Shown in pieces: positions 1 to 8,451 of a DNA stretch of 64,000 nucleotides. Below the pieces are notes generated by a model. The model was not told the DNA's origin, ran no database searches, and was given only the letters and a program-made list of their open reading frames with translations. The first letter of the stretch is position 1. Each line of letters opens with the position of its first letter. The stretch comes from Streptomyces sp. SPB162. Lineage in GTDB: Bacteria; Actinomycetota; Actinomycetes; Streptomycetales; Streptomycetaceae. The position numbers and the translations under genes were made by a program. The DNA lies in the NCBI RefSeq assembly GCF_029504575.1, contig NZ_JAQFII010000001.1, forward strand, positions 682,001 to 746,000, in the 5' to 3' direction.

Positions 1-1780
1 CATGGCCGGCGACGGTGGGAGCGGCGAAGAAGTCGGGCAGCGACAGCGTCACCCCCAGCTCCTCGCGGAGGTCGTCCGTGACGATCAGCGCGAGGAGCGA
101 GTGGCCGCCGTAGGCGATGAAGTCGGCGTCCGCCCGCGCGACCTCGCAGCCCAGGGCGTGACTCCAGATGTCGGCGACGGCCTGCTGCAGCGGCGTCAGC
201 GGCTCCGTGCGCTCCTCGGTGACGGCGACATCGTGCAGGGCGGCGAGCGCCCGGCGGTCGACCTTGCCGGACACCGTCAGAGGGAGCCGTTCCACGAGCG
301 TCAGCTCGTCCGGGACCAGGTGCGCGGGCAGGTGTGCGGCGAGCCGGGTCCGCAGCGTCTCGGCGCGGGGTACCGGGCCGGGCGCCGCCACCACGAAGGC
401 GGCCAGTCGCGCGTCGCCCTCGGCGGGCCGCCGTACGGTGACGGCCGCGTCGTCCACGTCGGGCTGCTCGCGCAGCAGGTGCTCGATCTCGCCCGGCTCG
501 ATCCGGAAGCCGCGCACCTTGACCTGGTCGTCGGCGCGGCCGTGGAAGTCCAGCACGCCGTCCCGGCGGCGCGAGACCAGGTCGCCGGTGCGGTAGAGCC
601 GGCCCAGCGAGGCGTGCTCCACGAACCGCTCGGCGGTCAGCTCCGGCCGTCCGACGTAACCGTTCGCGAGCCGGCTGCCGCCGATCCACAACTCGCCCCG
701 CTCACCGTCCGGGGCGGGCCGGCCCGCCTCGTCCAGCACATGGGCGGTGGCGCCCGCGAAGGGGCGGCCGATCGGCACCGGGCCGTCGCAGTCCGCGTCG
801 GTGACGCGGTGGGTGGTGGCGAAGGTCGTCGTCTCGGTCGGGCCGTAGCCGTTGACCAGCTCCAGCCACGGGAACGCGCGCAGCACCGCGCGGGCCTGCT
901 GCGCGGCCATCGCCTCACCTCCCACGACGACGGTGCGCAGCACCGAGAAGAGCCGGGAGCGACGGGCGGCGAGCTGGTGGAAGAGCGCGGTGGTGAAGAA
1001 CGCGACGGTCACGCCGTACCGCTCGACGTGCTGCGCGAGGTCCTCGAACGAGGGCCGCTCGGTGGTGCACACCACGACGGACGCGCCGTTGGCGAGGGCC
1101 GTCCATACCTCGAAGGTGGAGGCGTCGAACGTCGTCGGTGAGTGGAACAGCACGCGGTCCCGTTCGGTGACGGTGACGTACCGCGGGTCGGTGACCAGTT
1201 CGGCGATGCCGCCGTGGGTGACGGCCACGCCCTTGGGCACGCCGGTGGAGCCGGAGGTGAACAGGACGAGCGCCGTCGCGTCCTGCCCGGTGTCGCCGGC
1301 GGGCATCTCCCCGGCGGCGGGCACGGGTACCTCGTCCGCACCAAACCCGGACAGCGGGTCCTCGGGCAGCGCCAGCGTCGCTCCGGTGCCGGTCGCGGAC
1401 GCGAGCAGCTTGCCGTCGCCGACGGTCAGGGTCGTCCTGGAGTCGGCGAGCATCGCCTCGATCCGCGGACGCGGGTGCGCCGGGTCGAGGGGGACGCAGG
1501 CCGCGCCCACCCACCACAGGGCGAGTTGCGCGACCACGGTGCGGGCCGAGCGCGGCATCAACAGCGCCACCCGGTCACCGGGCCGGACCCCGTGGCCGTG
1601 CAGATGCGCGGCCAGGCAGCGGGCGGAGGTCACGAGCTGCCGGTAGGTCAGTGTGGTGTCGCCGTCGACCACCGCCAGGGCGTGCGGGGTCCGTTCGGCG
1701 TGCCGGGCCACCTGGGCGGGCAGGGCGGTCACGGGAGCTTCCTTCCGGTCGGCGGGATTCCGCGGGGAGGGGGTCGCCAT
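1..1780 (-). CDS. NRPS module, adenylation-carrier (A-T), 3' end off the window
   Basis: Multidomain peptide synthetase subunit that activates an amino acid as aminoacyl-AMP and loads it on its own carrier domain. Adenylation motifs are in order: LFTSGSTGVPKG near residue 190, FDASTFEVW, NGYGPTETT, YRTGDL and the A10 lysine in LTVSGKVDR. A carrier motif GGHSLLAL follows, so the layout is A-T with no condensation domain ahead of it. Reading the ten binding-pocket positions by eye gives D-A-F-F-V-G-G-T-F, close to the published valine code; this is a prediction only. ATG at 1780 lies one base after the stop of the upstream A-T gene, so they are co-transcribed and probably translationally coupled. 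The protein continues beyond base 1, so further domains are possible. Confidence 0.93.
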   Translation of the reverse strand, partial: MATPSPRNPADRKEAPVTALPAQVARHAERTPHALAVVDGDTTLTYRQLVTSARCLAAHLHGHGVRPGDRVALLMPRSARTVVAQLALWWVGAACVPLDPAHPRPRIEAMLADSRTTLTVGDGKLLASATGTGATLALPEDPLSGFGADEVPVPAAGEMPAGDTGQDATALVLFTSGSTGVPKGVAVTHGGIAELVTDPRYVTVTERDRVLFHSPTTFDASTFEVWTALANGASVVVCTTERPSFEDLAQHVERYGVTVAFFTTALFHQLAARRSRLFSVLRTVVVGGEAMAAQQARAVLRAFPWLELVNGYGPTETTTFATTHRVTDADCDGPVPIGRPFAGATAHVLDEAGRPAPDGERGELWIGGSRLANGYVGRPELTAERFVEHASLGRLYRTGDLVSRRRDGVLDFHGRADDQVKVRGFRIEPGEIEHLLREQPDVDDAAVTVRRPAEGDARLAAFVVAAPGPVPRAETLRTRLAAHLPAHLVPDELTLVERLPLTVSGKVDRRALAALHDVAVTEERTEPLTPLQQAVADIWSHALGCEVARADADFIAYGGHSLLALIVTDDLREELGVTLSLPDFFAAPTVAGH

Positions 1781-1781
1781 C

Positions 1782-3671
1782 TCAGGCCACCGCCGGTGAC
1801 GCGGCCGCGCGGCGCCGGTCGAGCACGGCCGCCACCGACCGGAGGTCCGGCTGGCGCAGCACCTCGGGAGCGCGCAGCCGGGTGCCCGTCTCGCGCTCGA
1901 GGGCGGCCAGCAGCCGGGCCGCGATGATCGACGTGCCGCCCATCGCGGTGAAGTTGTCCTCCAGCGCGGCGTCCGGGCGGTCGAGCAGGTCGCGGACCAC
2001 CCGCAGCACGAGCTGTTCGGCGGCGGTCGCTGCTGCATCGGGAACGGCGGTGCCCGCGGAAGCGTTTACAGCGGCTTCGCCCGCCAGAAGTGCGGCGCGG
2101 TCCACCTTGCCGTTGGCGTCCAGCGGGAAGGCCTCGACGACGCGTACGGTCGCCGGCACCGCCTGCTCGGGCAGCCAGCTCCGCACCGCCGCCAGCAGGT
2201 CGTCCGCGGTCGGGGCGGCGCCCGCGGACGGCAGGACGAACGCCACCAGCCGGGTCCGGCCGTCGGCCGAGCGGGGCGCGGTCACGACCGCGCCCCGCAC
2301 CTGCGGGTTCTGCTCGAACGCGGCCTCCACCTCGGCCGGTTCGATCCGCACCCCGCTGATCTTCACCTGGTCGTCGAGCCGCCCGAGGAACTCCAGCCGC
2401 CCGTCCGCCGGCATCCGCACCCGGTCCCCGGTGCGGTAGAAGCGGTCGGCGCCCGGAGCGTCCAGCCCCGCGGGCGGGGCGGTGAAGCGCCGGGCCGTCA
2501 GCTCCGGGTCCAGGTAGCCGATCGCCAGGCAGGCACCGCCGATGAGCAGCTCCCCCGTCTCACCGCGGGGGGCGACGCCACCGTCCGCGCGGACGACGAC
2601 CACGGTGGTGCCGGGGATCGGCAGGCCGATCGGCGGCGCGGTCGCGTCGTCCGGCTCCCGGTCGGTGGGCCGCATGGCGTGGGTGGTGGTGACGACGGTG
2701 GCCTCGGCCGGCCCGTAGGCGTTGTGGACGGTGGCGGTCACGTCGGGCCCGGGGCGGCGGCGCATCCGGTCGCCGCCGACGACGAGGTGACGCAGCTTCA
2801 GGCCTGCGGGCCAGGGCCGGTCCAGGAGCGGCTCCGCCATGGGGGTGGCCGCGACACCGACGGTCACCCCGGCATCGCGCCACCAGTCCGTGAGTTCGGC
2901 CGGGTCCCAGCGGACGGCGTCGGGAGCGGGCACCAGCGCGGCACCCGACGTCAGTCCGGCCCACAGCTCCATCACATGCGGGTCGAACGCGACGCCGATC
3001 AGCAGGGACTGCCGGTCGCCGGGGGCCAGTCCGGTCTCGGCGCGGTACCAGTCCAGGAGGGTGGCCAGCGCGGGCTCCGCCACCGCGAGCGCCTTGGGGC
3101 GGCCGGTGGAACCCGAGGTCAGGACAGTGTAGAAGGCCTCCGGCGGTGCCGGACGGGCACCGGCGGCGGGCGGGGCGAAGGCGGCGACGACCGTGGCGGC
3201 GGCGTTGGCCCCCTCGCCGGGCAGCGGAAGTTCGACCCGCCCGGCGGCGTGGTGGCTCGCGGGCAGCAGGGCGGGGTCGCCGATCATGCAGACCACCGCG
3301 ACGTCCTCGGTGACCGCGCCGATGCGGCGCTCTCCGGGGTGGCGGCCCAGCGGCAGATAGACCGCGCCGAGCCGGGCGAGTGCGATCGCCGTGGCGACCA
3401 GTGCGGCCGAACGGTCGAGGCAGACGCCGACGATGTCGCCGGGACGTATGCGGTCGCCGAGCGCGCGGATCAGCTCGTCGGCGGCCTCGTCCACCTGCCG
3501 GTAGCTCCACGTGTGGTCGCCGTCCACCACGGCGGGGGCCTGCGGGGAGCGGCGCACCCATTCCTGGTAGCGGGAGAGCACGCCGGACGCGCCGGACGCG
3601 GGCAGGGCCGCGCCGTGGGCGACGCTGGGCAGGACGGTCACCGGGTTGGCGCTGGTCAGGGTGTTCGTCAT
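1782..3671 (-). CDS. NRPS module, adenylation-carrier (A-T)
   Basis: A 629-residue A-T synthetase subunit. Visible motifs: LTSGSTGRPKA (A3), FDPHVMELW (A4), NAYGPAEAT (A5), FYRTGDRV (A7), GRLDDQVKISG (A8), DANGKVDR (A10, catalytic Lys) and a carrier motif MGGTSIIAA near the C terminus, where the usual His/Asp before the Ser is Thr. The pocket residues read roughly D-P-M-A-V-G-A-V-V, which I cannot assign to a substrate. The ATG at 3671 overlaps the stop of the upstream C-A-T gene by one base (TGATG), a classic coupled arrangement. An open frame extends further upstream to 4154 but that part is only the opposite-frame shadow of the upstream gene. It lacks its own condensation domain, so peptide-bond formation must come from another subunit. 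Confidence 0.93.
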   Translation of the reverse strand: MTNTLTSANPVTVLPSVAHGAALPASGASGVLSRYQEWVRRSPQAPAVVDGDHTWSYRQVDEAADELIRALGDRIRPGDIVGVCLDRSAALVATAIALARLGAVYLPLGRHPGERRIGAVTEDVAVVCMIGDPALLPASHHAAGRVELPLPGEGANAAATVVAAFAPPAAGARPAPPEAFYTVLTSGSTGRPKALAVAEPALATLLDWYRAETGLAPGDRQSLLIGVAFDPHVMELWAGLTSGAALVPAPDAVRWDPAELTDWWRDAGVTVGVAATPMAEPLLDRPWPAGLKLRHLVVGGDRMRRRPGPDVTATVHNAYGPAEATVVTTTHAMRPTDREPDDATAPPIGLPIPGTTVVVVRADGGVAPRGETGELLIGGACLAIGYLDPELTARRFTAPPAGLDAPGADRFYRTGDRVRMPADGRLEFLGRLDDQVKISGVRIEPAEVEAAFEQNPQVRGAVVTAPRSADGRTRLVAFVLPSAGAAPTADDLLAAVRSWLPEQAVPATVRVVEAFPLDANGKVDRAALLAGEAAVNASAGTAVPDAAATAAEQLVLRVVRDLLDRPDAALEDNFTAMGGTSIIAARLLAALERETGTRLRAPEVLRQPDLRSVAAVLDRRRAAASPAVA

Positions 3672-6600
3672 CACGACTCCTTCGGCGTGGACGCGGCGGA
3701 CGCGGCGGACGCGGCGAGGGACAGGGGGTTGAGCGGACCCAGCGCGCGGGCCTGGTCGGCCAGGACCGGGTTGCGGAAGAGCAGCCGCAGCGGCGGCCGG
3801 TCGCCGAGCCGTGGTTCCAGCCAGGCCGCCAGGTGCGCGGCGAGCACGGAGTGCCCGCCGATCTGGAAGAAGTGCGAGGACGCGGTGAACCGGCGGTGGC
3901 CCAGCACCGCGCTCCAGCCCTCGGCGAGCAGCGCCAGCGCGGGGTCGTCGGCGAACGCGGCCGGGTCCAGCTCCGCGGCGGCCTCCTCCGCCGGCGCGGC
4001 GGGCTCCAGTGCGGCGGCCAGCCGGGCCAGCGCGACCCGGTCGGGCTTGCCGCCGGCCAGCGTCGGCATGGCGTTCAACGTCGCCCATCGTCCGGGGACG
4101 AGCGCGCCCGGCAGCCGCTGACTCAGCTCGCCGTGCATCTTCTGCTCGTCCCACACTTCGCTTTCGTCGGCGCTCTCCAGGAAGCCGACCAGCCGGGGTC
4201 CGCCGGCCGCCTCGCGGTCCAGGACGACCGCGCAGGACCGGCCGCCGAGCACGGCCGAGGCGGCGGCCTCCACCTCTTCCAACTCGATGCGGTAGCCGCG
4301 CAGTTTGATCTGGTTGTCCCGGCGTCCGAGGAAGTGCAGCAGCCCCTCGCCGTCCCGGTAACCGAGGTCGCCGGTCAGGTAGACCCGCTCGCCGCCCAGC
4401 GCCGGAATCGTCACGAACCGGGCCGCGGTCGCCTCCGGGTTGCCGAGGTACCCTTCGGCCAGCCCGGCCCCGGCGACGGCCAGTTCCCCGACCGCCCCGG
4501 TCGGCAGCGGACGGCGTGCCGTGTCCAGGACGTGGATCCGCTCGCCGGGCAGCTCGGTGCCGAGGGGGATCTCGGCGCCGTCCGTCAGGCTGTCGCGGGT
4601 GATCTCGTGCACGGTGGAGCTGATGGCCGCCTCGGTCACGCCGTAGACGTTGAGCACGGTGGCGTCGGTGTCGGCGAGGAACAGGCGCAGCGCGTCGGCC
4701 GGGATGCGCTCACCGCCGAGCACCAGCAGCCGCGGCGCCCAGCGGCGGTCGCGCAGCACGTCCCGCAACTCCGCGCGGGTGGCGAGGAAGTAGCTGGTGG
4801 GCAGGTTCGCGACGGTGACCCGACCGGCGGCGAGCAGCTCGGCCAGCTCGGCGCCGGTGGGCACTTCGCGTTCCGGTACGACCAGGCAGGCGCCCGCGTA
4901 CAGCGACGGGAGGACCTCTTCGAGGGCCACGTCGAACGACGGCTGGGCGAACAGCAGCACCCGGTCGCCGGCCGCCAGCGCGAACCGCTCCGCCGCACCG
5001 GTCAGGTGGTTCACCAGCGCCGCCCGGCCCACCGCCACCGGCTTGGGTATGCCGGTCGAACCAGAGGTGTGGATGACGTACGCCGCACCGGGCACCACCG
5101 CGGCCGGGTGCGCGGCCGGATAGGAGTCGGCGTCCAGCGCGGTCACCGCAAGTCCCTCGGGCAGGGTGACGCCCGCGGCGGCGGAGGTGAGCACGAGCGC
5201 CGGCTCCAGCCGGTTCAGCAGCAGGTCCAGCCGGGACCGGGGGTCGGACGGGGACAGCGGGCAGTACACCGCGCCGATCCGCAGGCAGGCCAGCAGCGCC
5301 ACCACCGAGTCGGCGCCGCGGGGCAGTACGACGGCGACCGGCCGACCGGCCGTCACACCCGCCGCCAGCATCCGGCGGGCGACCGCGGCGACCTGCTCGT
5401 CGAGGTCCCCGTACGTCAGGCGGCGGGCGCCGACCAGCAGGGCGGGCAGCGCGGGGTCGTGGGCGGCGGCCGGATCGAGCGGATCCGGGCCCTCCGACGC
5501 GACGGGCGCGATCGGCTCGGCGGCGGGCGCCGGGAGCGCGAGGTCGGCGAGCACGGTGCCGGGAGCGTCCAGGTAGCCGCGCAGCAGGTCCAGGAAGCGT
5601 TCGGTGAGGAGCTTCGCGGTGGCCTCGCCGAACAGGTCGGCGTCGTAGTCCCACACCAGGGTCATGCCCCGTGCCCCGTGCCGGGGGCTGACCCCGCGCC
5701 GGTCGTCCGGGAGCAGCACGACGTCGAGGTCGAAGCGGGTGGTGCCGGTGTTGAACCCTTCGAAGAGTGTGATGTCCAGGCCGGGCACGTCGATCTCGGG
5801 AAGCGGGGCGTCGTGCGCGCTGAACATGACGCTGAACAGCGGGTTGTCCGCTCCCGAGGTGTGCAGGCCCAGGGCACGGGTCAGTTCCTGGACCGGCACC
5901 TCCTGGTGCGGCAGGGCGCGGAAGAGGGTGTCCGTCACCTCGTCCATGGTGTCCTCGGCCGGGGCCGCCGGGTCCAGGCGCAGCCGTAGCGGGATCGTGT
6001 TGACGAACATGCCCACGGCGTCCTCGAAGCCGCGCGGGCGGTTGCCGACGGCGGTGCCGACGACCATCTGCTCGCGGCCGCTGTGCCGGCGCAGCAGTTC
6101 GGCGAACAGCCCCAGCAGCGTGGAGAACGGGGTCAGCCCGCGCTCCAGGGTGTGGACGCGCAGCCGCTCGGTCAGGTCCGCGCCGATCGACTGGCGCAAC
6201 TGCCCGCCGCGGTGCCGGCGGCGCGCTCCGGGCCGGACCAGACCGGGCAGCGGCATGTCGAAGGAGGCGTCGCGCAGTTCGTTCGCCCAGTACTCCAGGC
6301 TCGACCGCCGCTCCGCCGTCGCCCGGTCGTCGTCCGCGTCGAGGGCCCGCACATGGTCGACGTAGGAGGTGGCGGCCGGCAGCGCGGCCGGCTCCCCCAG
6401 GACGTGGGCACGGTAGACGGTGAAGACGTCGCGCAGCAGGATCGCGAACGAGTGCCCGTCGTGGATCAGGTGGTGCTCGACGTGGATGAGCCGGTGCTGG
6501 TCGTCGGCGAGCCGGGCCAGCGTCCAGCGCAGCAGCGGCGCCTCGTACGTGTCGAGCGGGGTCTCCGCCTCCGTGCGCAGCAGCCGCGCGAACGCGGCCT

Positions 6601-6871
6601 CCGGGTCCGCCTCCCCGGTCAGGTCCACGGTGCGCAACCGGGGCTCGCACAGGTCGGCCTCCCGCTGCACGGGCATCGCGCCGGGGACGGCCACGAGCTC
6701 CAGGCGCAGTCCGGGGTGGCGGTCGAGGGCCGCGGCCAGCCCGCGGCGCAGCGCCTCGGTGTCCAGCGTGCCCCACAGGTCGAGGGAGGCGGTGAAGTTG
6801 TAGGCGCGGCTGCCCGGCTGCACTTGCTCGTGCAGCCAGACGATCTCCTGCGAGGGAGAGAGGGGGAGCAT
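3671..6871 (-). CDS. NRPS module, condensation-adenylation-carrier (C-A-T)
   Basis: A 1066-residue complete elongation module. The condensation domain carries an intact HHLIHDG active site near residues 133-139. The adenylation domain has HTSGSTGIPKP, FDVALEEVL, NVYGVTEAA, YLTGDLGY and NQIKLRGYR, and the carrier motif is IGGHSVLAA near residue 1020. The pocket reads D-V-E-N-V-G-V-I-S by eye. That shares the E, N, G and I positions with the code known for hydroxyornithine-type substrates in siderophore synthetases, but no ornithine N-monooxygenase lies in the window. The start is set at ATG 6871, which has AGGGA about 8 bases upstream; a GTG at 6937 would add 22 low-complexity residues encoded by a tandem repeat and has no ribosome-binding site. 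The next A-T gene overlaps its stop by one base. Confidence 0.93.
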   Translation of the reverse strand: MLPLSPSQEIVWLHEQVQPGSRAYNFTASLDLWGTLDTEALRRGLAAALDRHPGLRLELVAVPGAMPVQREADLCEPRLRTVDLTGEADPEAAFARLLRTEAETPLDTYEAPLLRWTLARLADDQHRLIHVEHHLIHDGHSFAILLRDVFTVYRAHVLGEPAALPAATSYVDHVRALDADDDRATAERRSSLEYWANELRDASFDMPLPGLVRPGARRRHRGGQLRQSIGADLTERLRVHTLERGLTPFSTLLGLFAELLRRHSGREQMVVGTAVGNRPRGFEDAVGMFVNTIPLRLRLDPAAPAEDTMDEVTDTLFRALPHQEVPVQELTRALGLHTSGADNPLFSVMFSAHDAPLPEIDVPGLDITLFEGFNTGTTRFDLDVVLLPDDRRGVSPRHGARGMTLVWDYDADLFGEATAKLLTERFLDLLRGYLDAPGTVLADLALPAPAAEPIAPVASEGPDPLDPAAAHDPALPALLVGARRLTYGDLDEQVAAVARRMLAAGVTAGRPVAVVLPRGADSVVALLACLRIGAVYCPLSPSDPRSRLDLLLNRLEPALVLTSAAAGVTLPEGLAVTALDADSYPAAHPAAVVPGAAYVIHTSGSTGIPKPVAVGRAALVNHLTGAAERFALAAGDRVLLFAQPSFDVALEEVLPSLYAGACLVVPEREVPTGAELAELLAAGRVTVANLPTSYFLATRAELRDVLRDRRWAPRLLVLGGERIPADALRLFLADTDATVLNVYGVTEAAISSTVHEITRDSLTDGAEIPLGTELPGERIHVLDTARRPLPTGAVGELAVAGAGLAEGYLGNPEATAARFVTIPALGGERVYLTGDLGYRDGEGLLHFLGRRDNQIKLRGYRIELEEVEAAASAVLGGRSCAVVLDREAAGGPRLVGFLESADESEVWDEQKMHGELSQRLPGALVPGRWATLNAMPTLAGGKPDRVALARLAAALEPAAPAEEAAAELDPAAFADDPALALLAEGWSAVLGHRRFTASSHFFQIGGHSVLAAHLAAWLEPRLGDRPPLRLLFRNPVLADQARALGPLNPLSLAASAASAASTPKES

Positions 6872-6882
6872 CGGCGATCCCT

Positions 6883-6916
6883 GGGGTTGTCGGGTCGGGG
6901 TTGTCGGGTCGGGGTT
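6883..6916. repeat. 14-bp tandem repeat, about 2.4 copies
   Basis: The unit GGGGTTGTCGGGTC is repeated at 6883-6896 and 6897-6910 with a partial third copy. It sits directly upstream of the C-A-T ribosome-binding site, inside the leader of that gene. Confidence 0.8.
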
Positions 6917-7014
6917 TTCAGGTGCGGGCGGAGGCACGGTCGTGCTGCCGCCCGCGGTTCACCGGCCGGTCCGCGGGTCACACGGTCCGGCCGTACTGGT
7001 TCGGGGCATCGGGC

Positions 7015-7049
7015 GCGGCGCGTCGGGTGCGGCGCGTCGGGTGCGGCGC
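7015..7049. repeat. 14-bp tandem repeat, about 2.5 copies
   Basis: The unit GCGGCGCGTCGGGT occurs at 7015-7028 and 7029-7042 with a partial third copy, just past the stop of the condensation-domain gene. It shares the GTCGGGT core and the 14-base period with the repeat at 6883-6916, at the other end of the same intergenic gap. Confidence 0.8.
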
Positions 7050-7052
7050 CGG

Positions 7053-8366
7053 TCAGCCGACGGAAGCGGGGGCGGGCGCCGTGTCCGCGGCCGGGACGCG
7101 CACCGCGTCGCGGAAGGCGGCGAAGGCGTCCTGGGCCGCGTCGTCGTCGAGCACCGCGCGGTCCCACACCATCCGGCCGTGGAGCTCGGGTCCGTGGGTG
7201 ACGGAGACCGCGAACGGGGCGCGCACCCGCCGGCCATCGAGGTGGACCTCGCGGCCCTCCACCCCGGCCAACCGCAGCGCGGGACGGCGCCGGGCGTCGT
7301 CCACCGTCAGCAGTCCGTCCAGCCGGCCGGACCACTGGGAGCCGGCCGAGCGGGCGGCGTGCACCACCTCGTCGAAGGGGGTGTCGGCCCGGTCCAGGTC
7401 GTCCCACCACTGCGTGGCCGTCTCGTCGGGGGCGTGCGGGACGTCTACCGTCGCCGCCGGGAAGACCACGGTGTTGAGGAAACAGCCGAGCACCGGCGGT
7501 GCGCCCGCCGGGCGGCCGCCCCACGGGTAGCCGATCGGTGGCACATGGCCCGGCCCGTACAGCACCCGGGACGCGGCCCGGCAGGCGTCGAGCAGCGTCG
7601 GGAACGGTACGCCGCAGGCGGGCGCGGGCAGCCGCAGTTCGGCGACGCCGGTGGGCAGGGCTTCGGGGGCGGGCGTCCGCGGGCGGAGCTGCGGGGCCCG
7701 TTCGTGCACCGCGCGCAGCCGGTCGCCCCAGTACGCCAGCGCCCCGGCGGACCCGGCGCGCCCTTCGGCGTCGAGCTGCAGGTGCACCGCCTCGCGGTAG
7801 GCGGCCAGTTCCGCGGCCACCTCGGCGGGCCCCGGCCCCTCGGACTCCTCGCGGTAGGCGGCGGTCAGTTCTTCGACGATGCGCGCGAGGGACTGGCCGT
7901 CGCACGCGGTGTGGTCCAGGACGACGGCGAGCAGCTCGTCCCCGGCGGACCCGTCCTCGACCAGGTACAGCCGCAGCGGTGAGCCCTGCGCGGTCCAGCC
8001 GTTCAGGACCCGGCGCAGCGCATCAGCCGCGTCCTCGCCGGGGGCGCGGACGACCCGTTCCACCGGTACGTCCGGCTCCGCGAGGCGGAGCACGGGCGTG
8101 CCGCGCACCACCTCAGGGCGGGCGCGCAGCACGGGGTGCAGGGCGGCGAGCCGGTTCGCCGCCCGGCGCAGCCGCGCCGGATCCACGGTGCCGCCGGGGA
8201 AGGCGAAGAACATCGGTACGAGGTCGGGCCGTCCCGCGGGGTCCATGGAGCGCACCAGGACGAAGCGCCGCTGGGCGCCGGTGACGGGCAGCAGGGAAGT
8301 ACCGCCGCCGTCGGCGGCGATGCGCTGGTAGCGGGCCAGATACTGGTCCGTGATGGTGCGGGGCAC
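7053..8366 (-). CDS. free-standing NRPS condensation-domain protein
   Basis: A 437-residue protein that looks like one condensation domain and nothing else. The active-site motif near residues 151-157 reads DHTACDG: the first His of HHxxxDG is replaced by Asp, but the second His, thought to be the important one, and the DG pair are kept. A C5-like GCFLNTVVF motif is also present. It lies between the MFS exporter and the C-A-T gene in the same orientation, so it may supply the condensation activity missing from the two downstream A-T subunits, or act in starter or release chemistry. The GTG start at 8366 is supported by an AGGA about 5 bases upstream. The 181-base gap to the next gene holds two 14-bp tandem repeats. 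Confidence 0.85.
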   Translation of the reverse strand: MPRTITDQYLARYQRIAADGGGTSLLPVTGAQRRFVLVRSMDPAGRPDLVPMFFAFPGGTVDPARLRRAANRLAALHPVLRARPEVVRGTPVLRLAEPDVPVERVVRAPGEDAADALRRVLNGWTAQGSPLRLYLVEDGSAGDELLAVVLDHTACDGQSLARIVEELTAAYREESEGPGPAEVAAELAAYREAVHLQLDAEGRAGSAGALAYWGDRLRAVHERAPQLRPRTPAPEALPTGVAELRLPAPACGVPFPTLLDACRAASRVLYGPGHVPPIGYPWGGRPAGAPPVLGCFLNTVVFPAATVDVPHAPDETATQWWDDLDRADTPFDEVVHAARSAGSQWSGRLDGLLTVDDARRRPALRLAGVEGREVHLDGRRVRAPFAVSVTHGPELHGRMVWDRAVLDDDAAQDAFAAFRDAVRVPAADTAPAPASVG

Positions 8367-8451
8367 GTGATCCTCACTGACGGGCGAAGCGGGACGGGAC
8401 GGGGACGTTCCGGGTCGGCGTGGGGCGGTGCGGGGGTGGGCGGCGGGCCGG

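Noticed and set aside
3380..5989. An 869-codon plus-strand open frame opposite the NRPS genes (and similar long ones at 2-1141 and 2679-4121).
   Set aside because: High-GC antisense shadow: Arg/Gly/Gln-rich, no motifs, fully opposite well-supported NRPS domains.
6872..6937. GTG 6937 as the start of the C-A-T gene.
   Set aside because: No ribosome-binding site, and the added residues are encoded by a tandem repeat; ATG 6871 has AGGGA.
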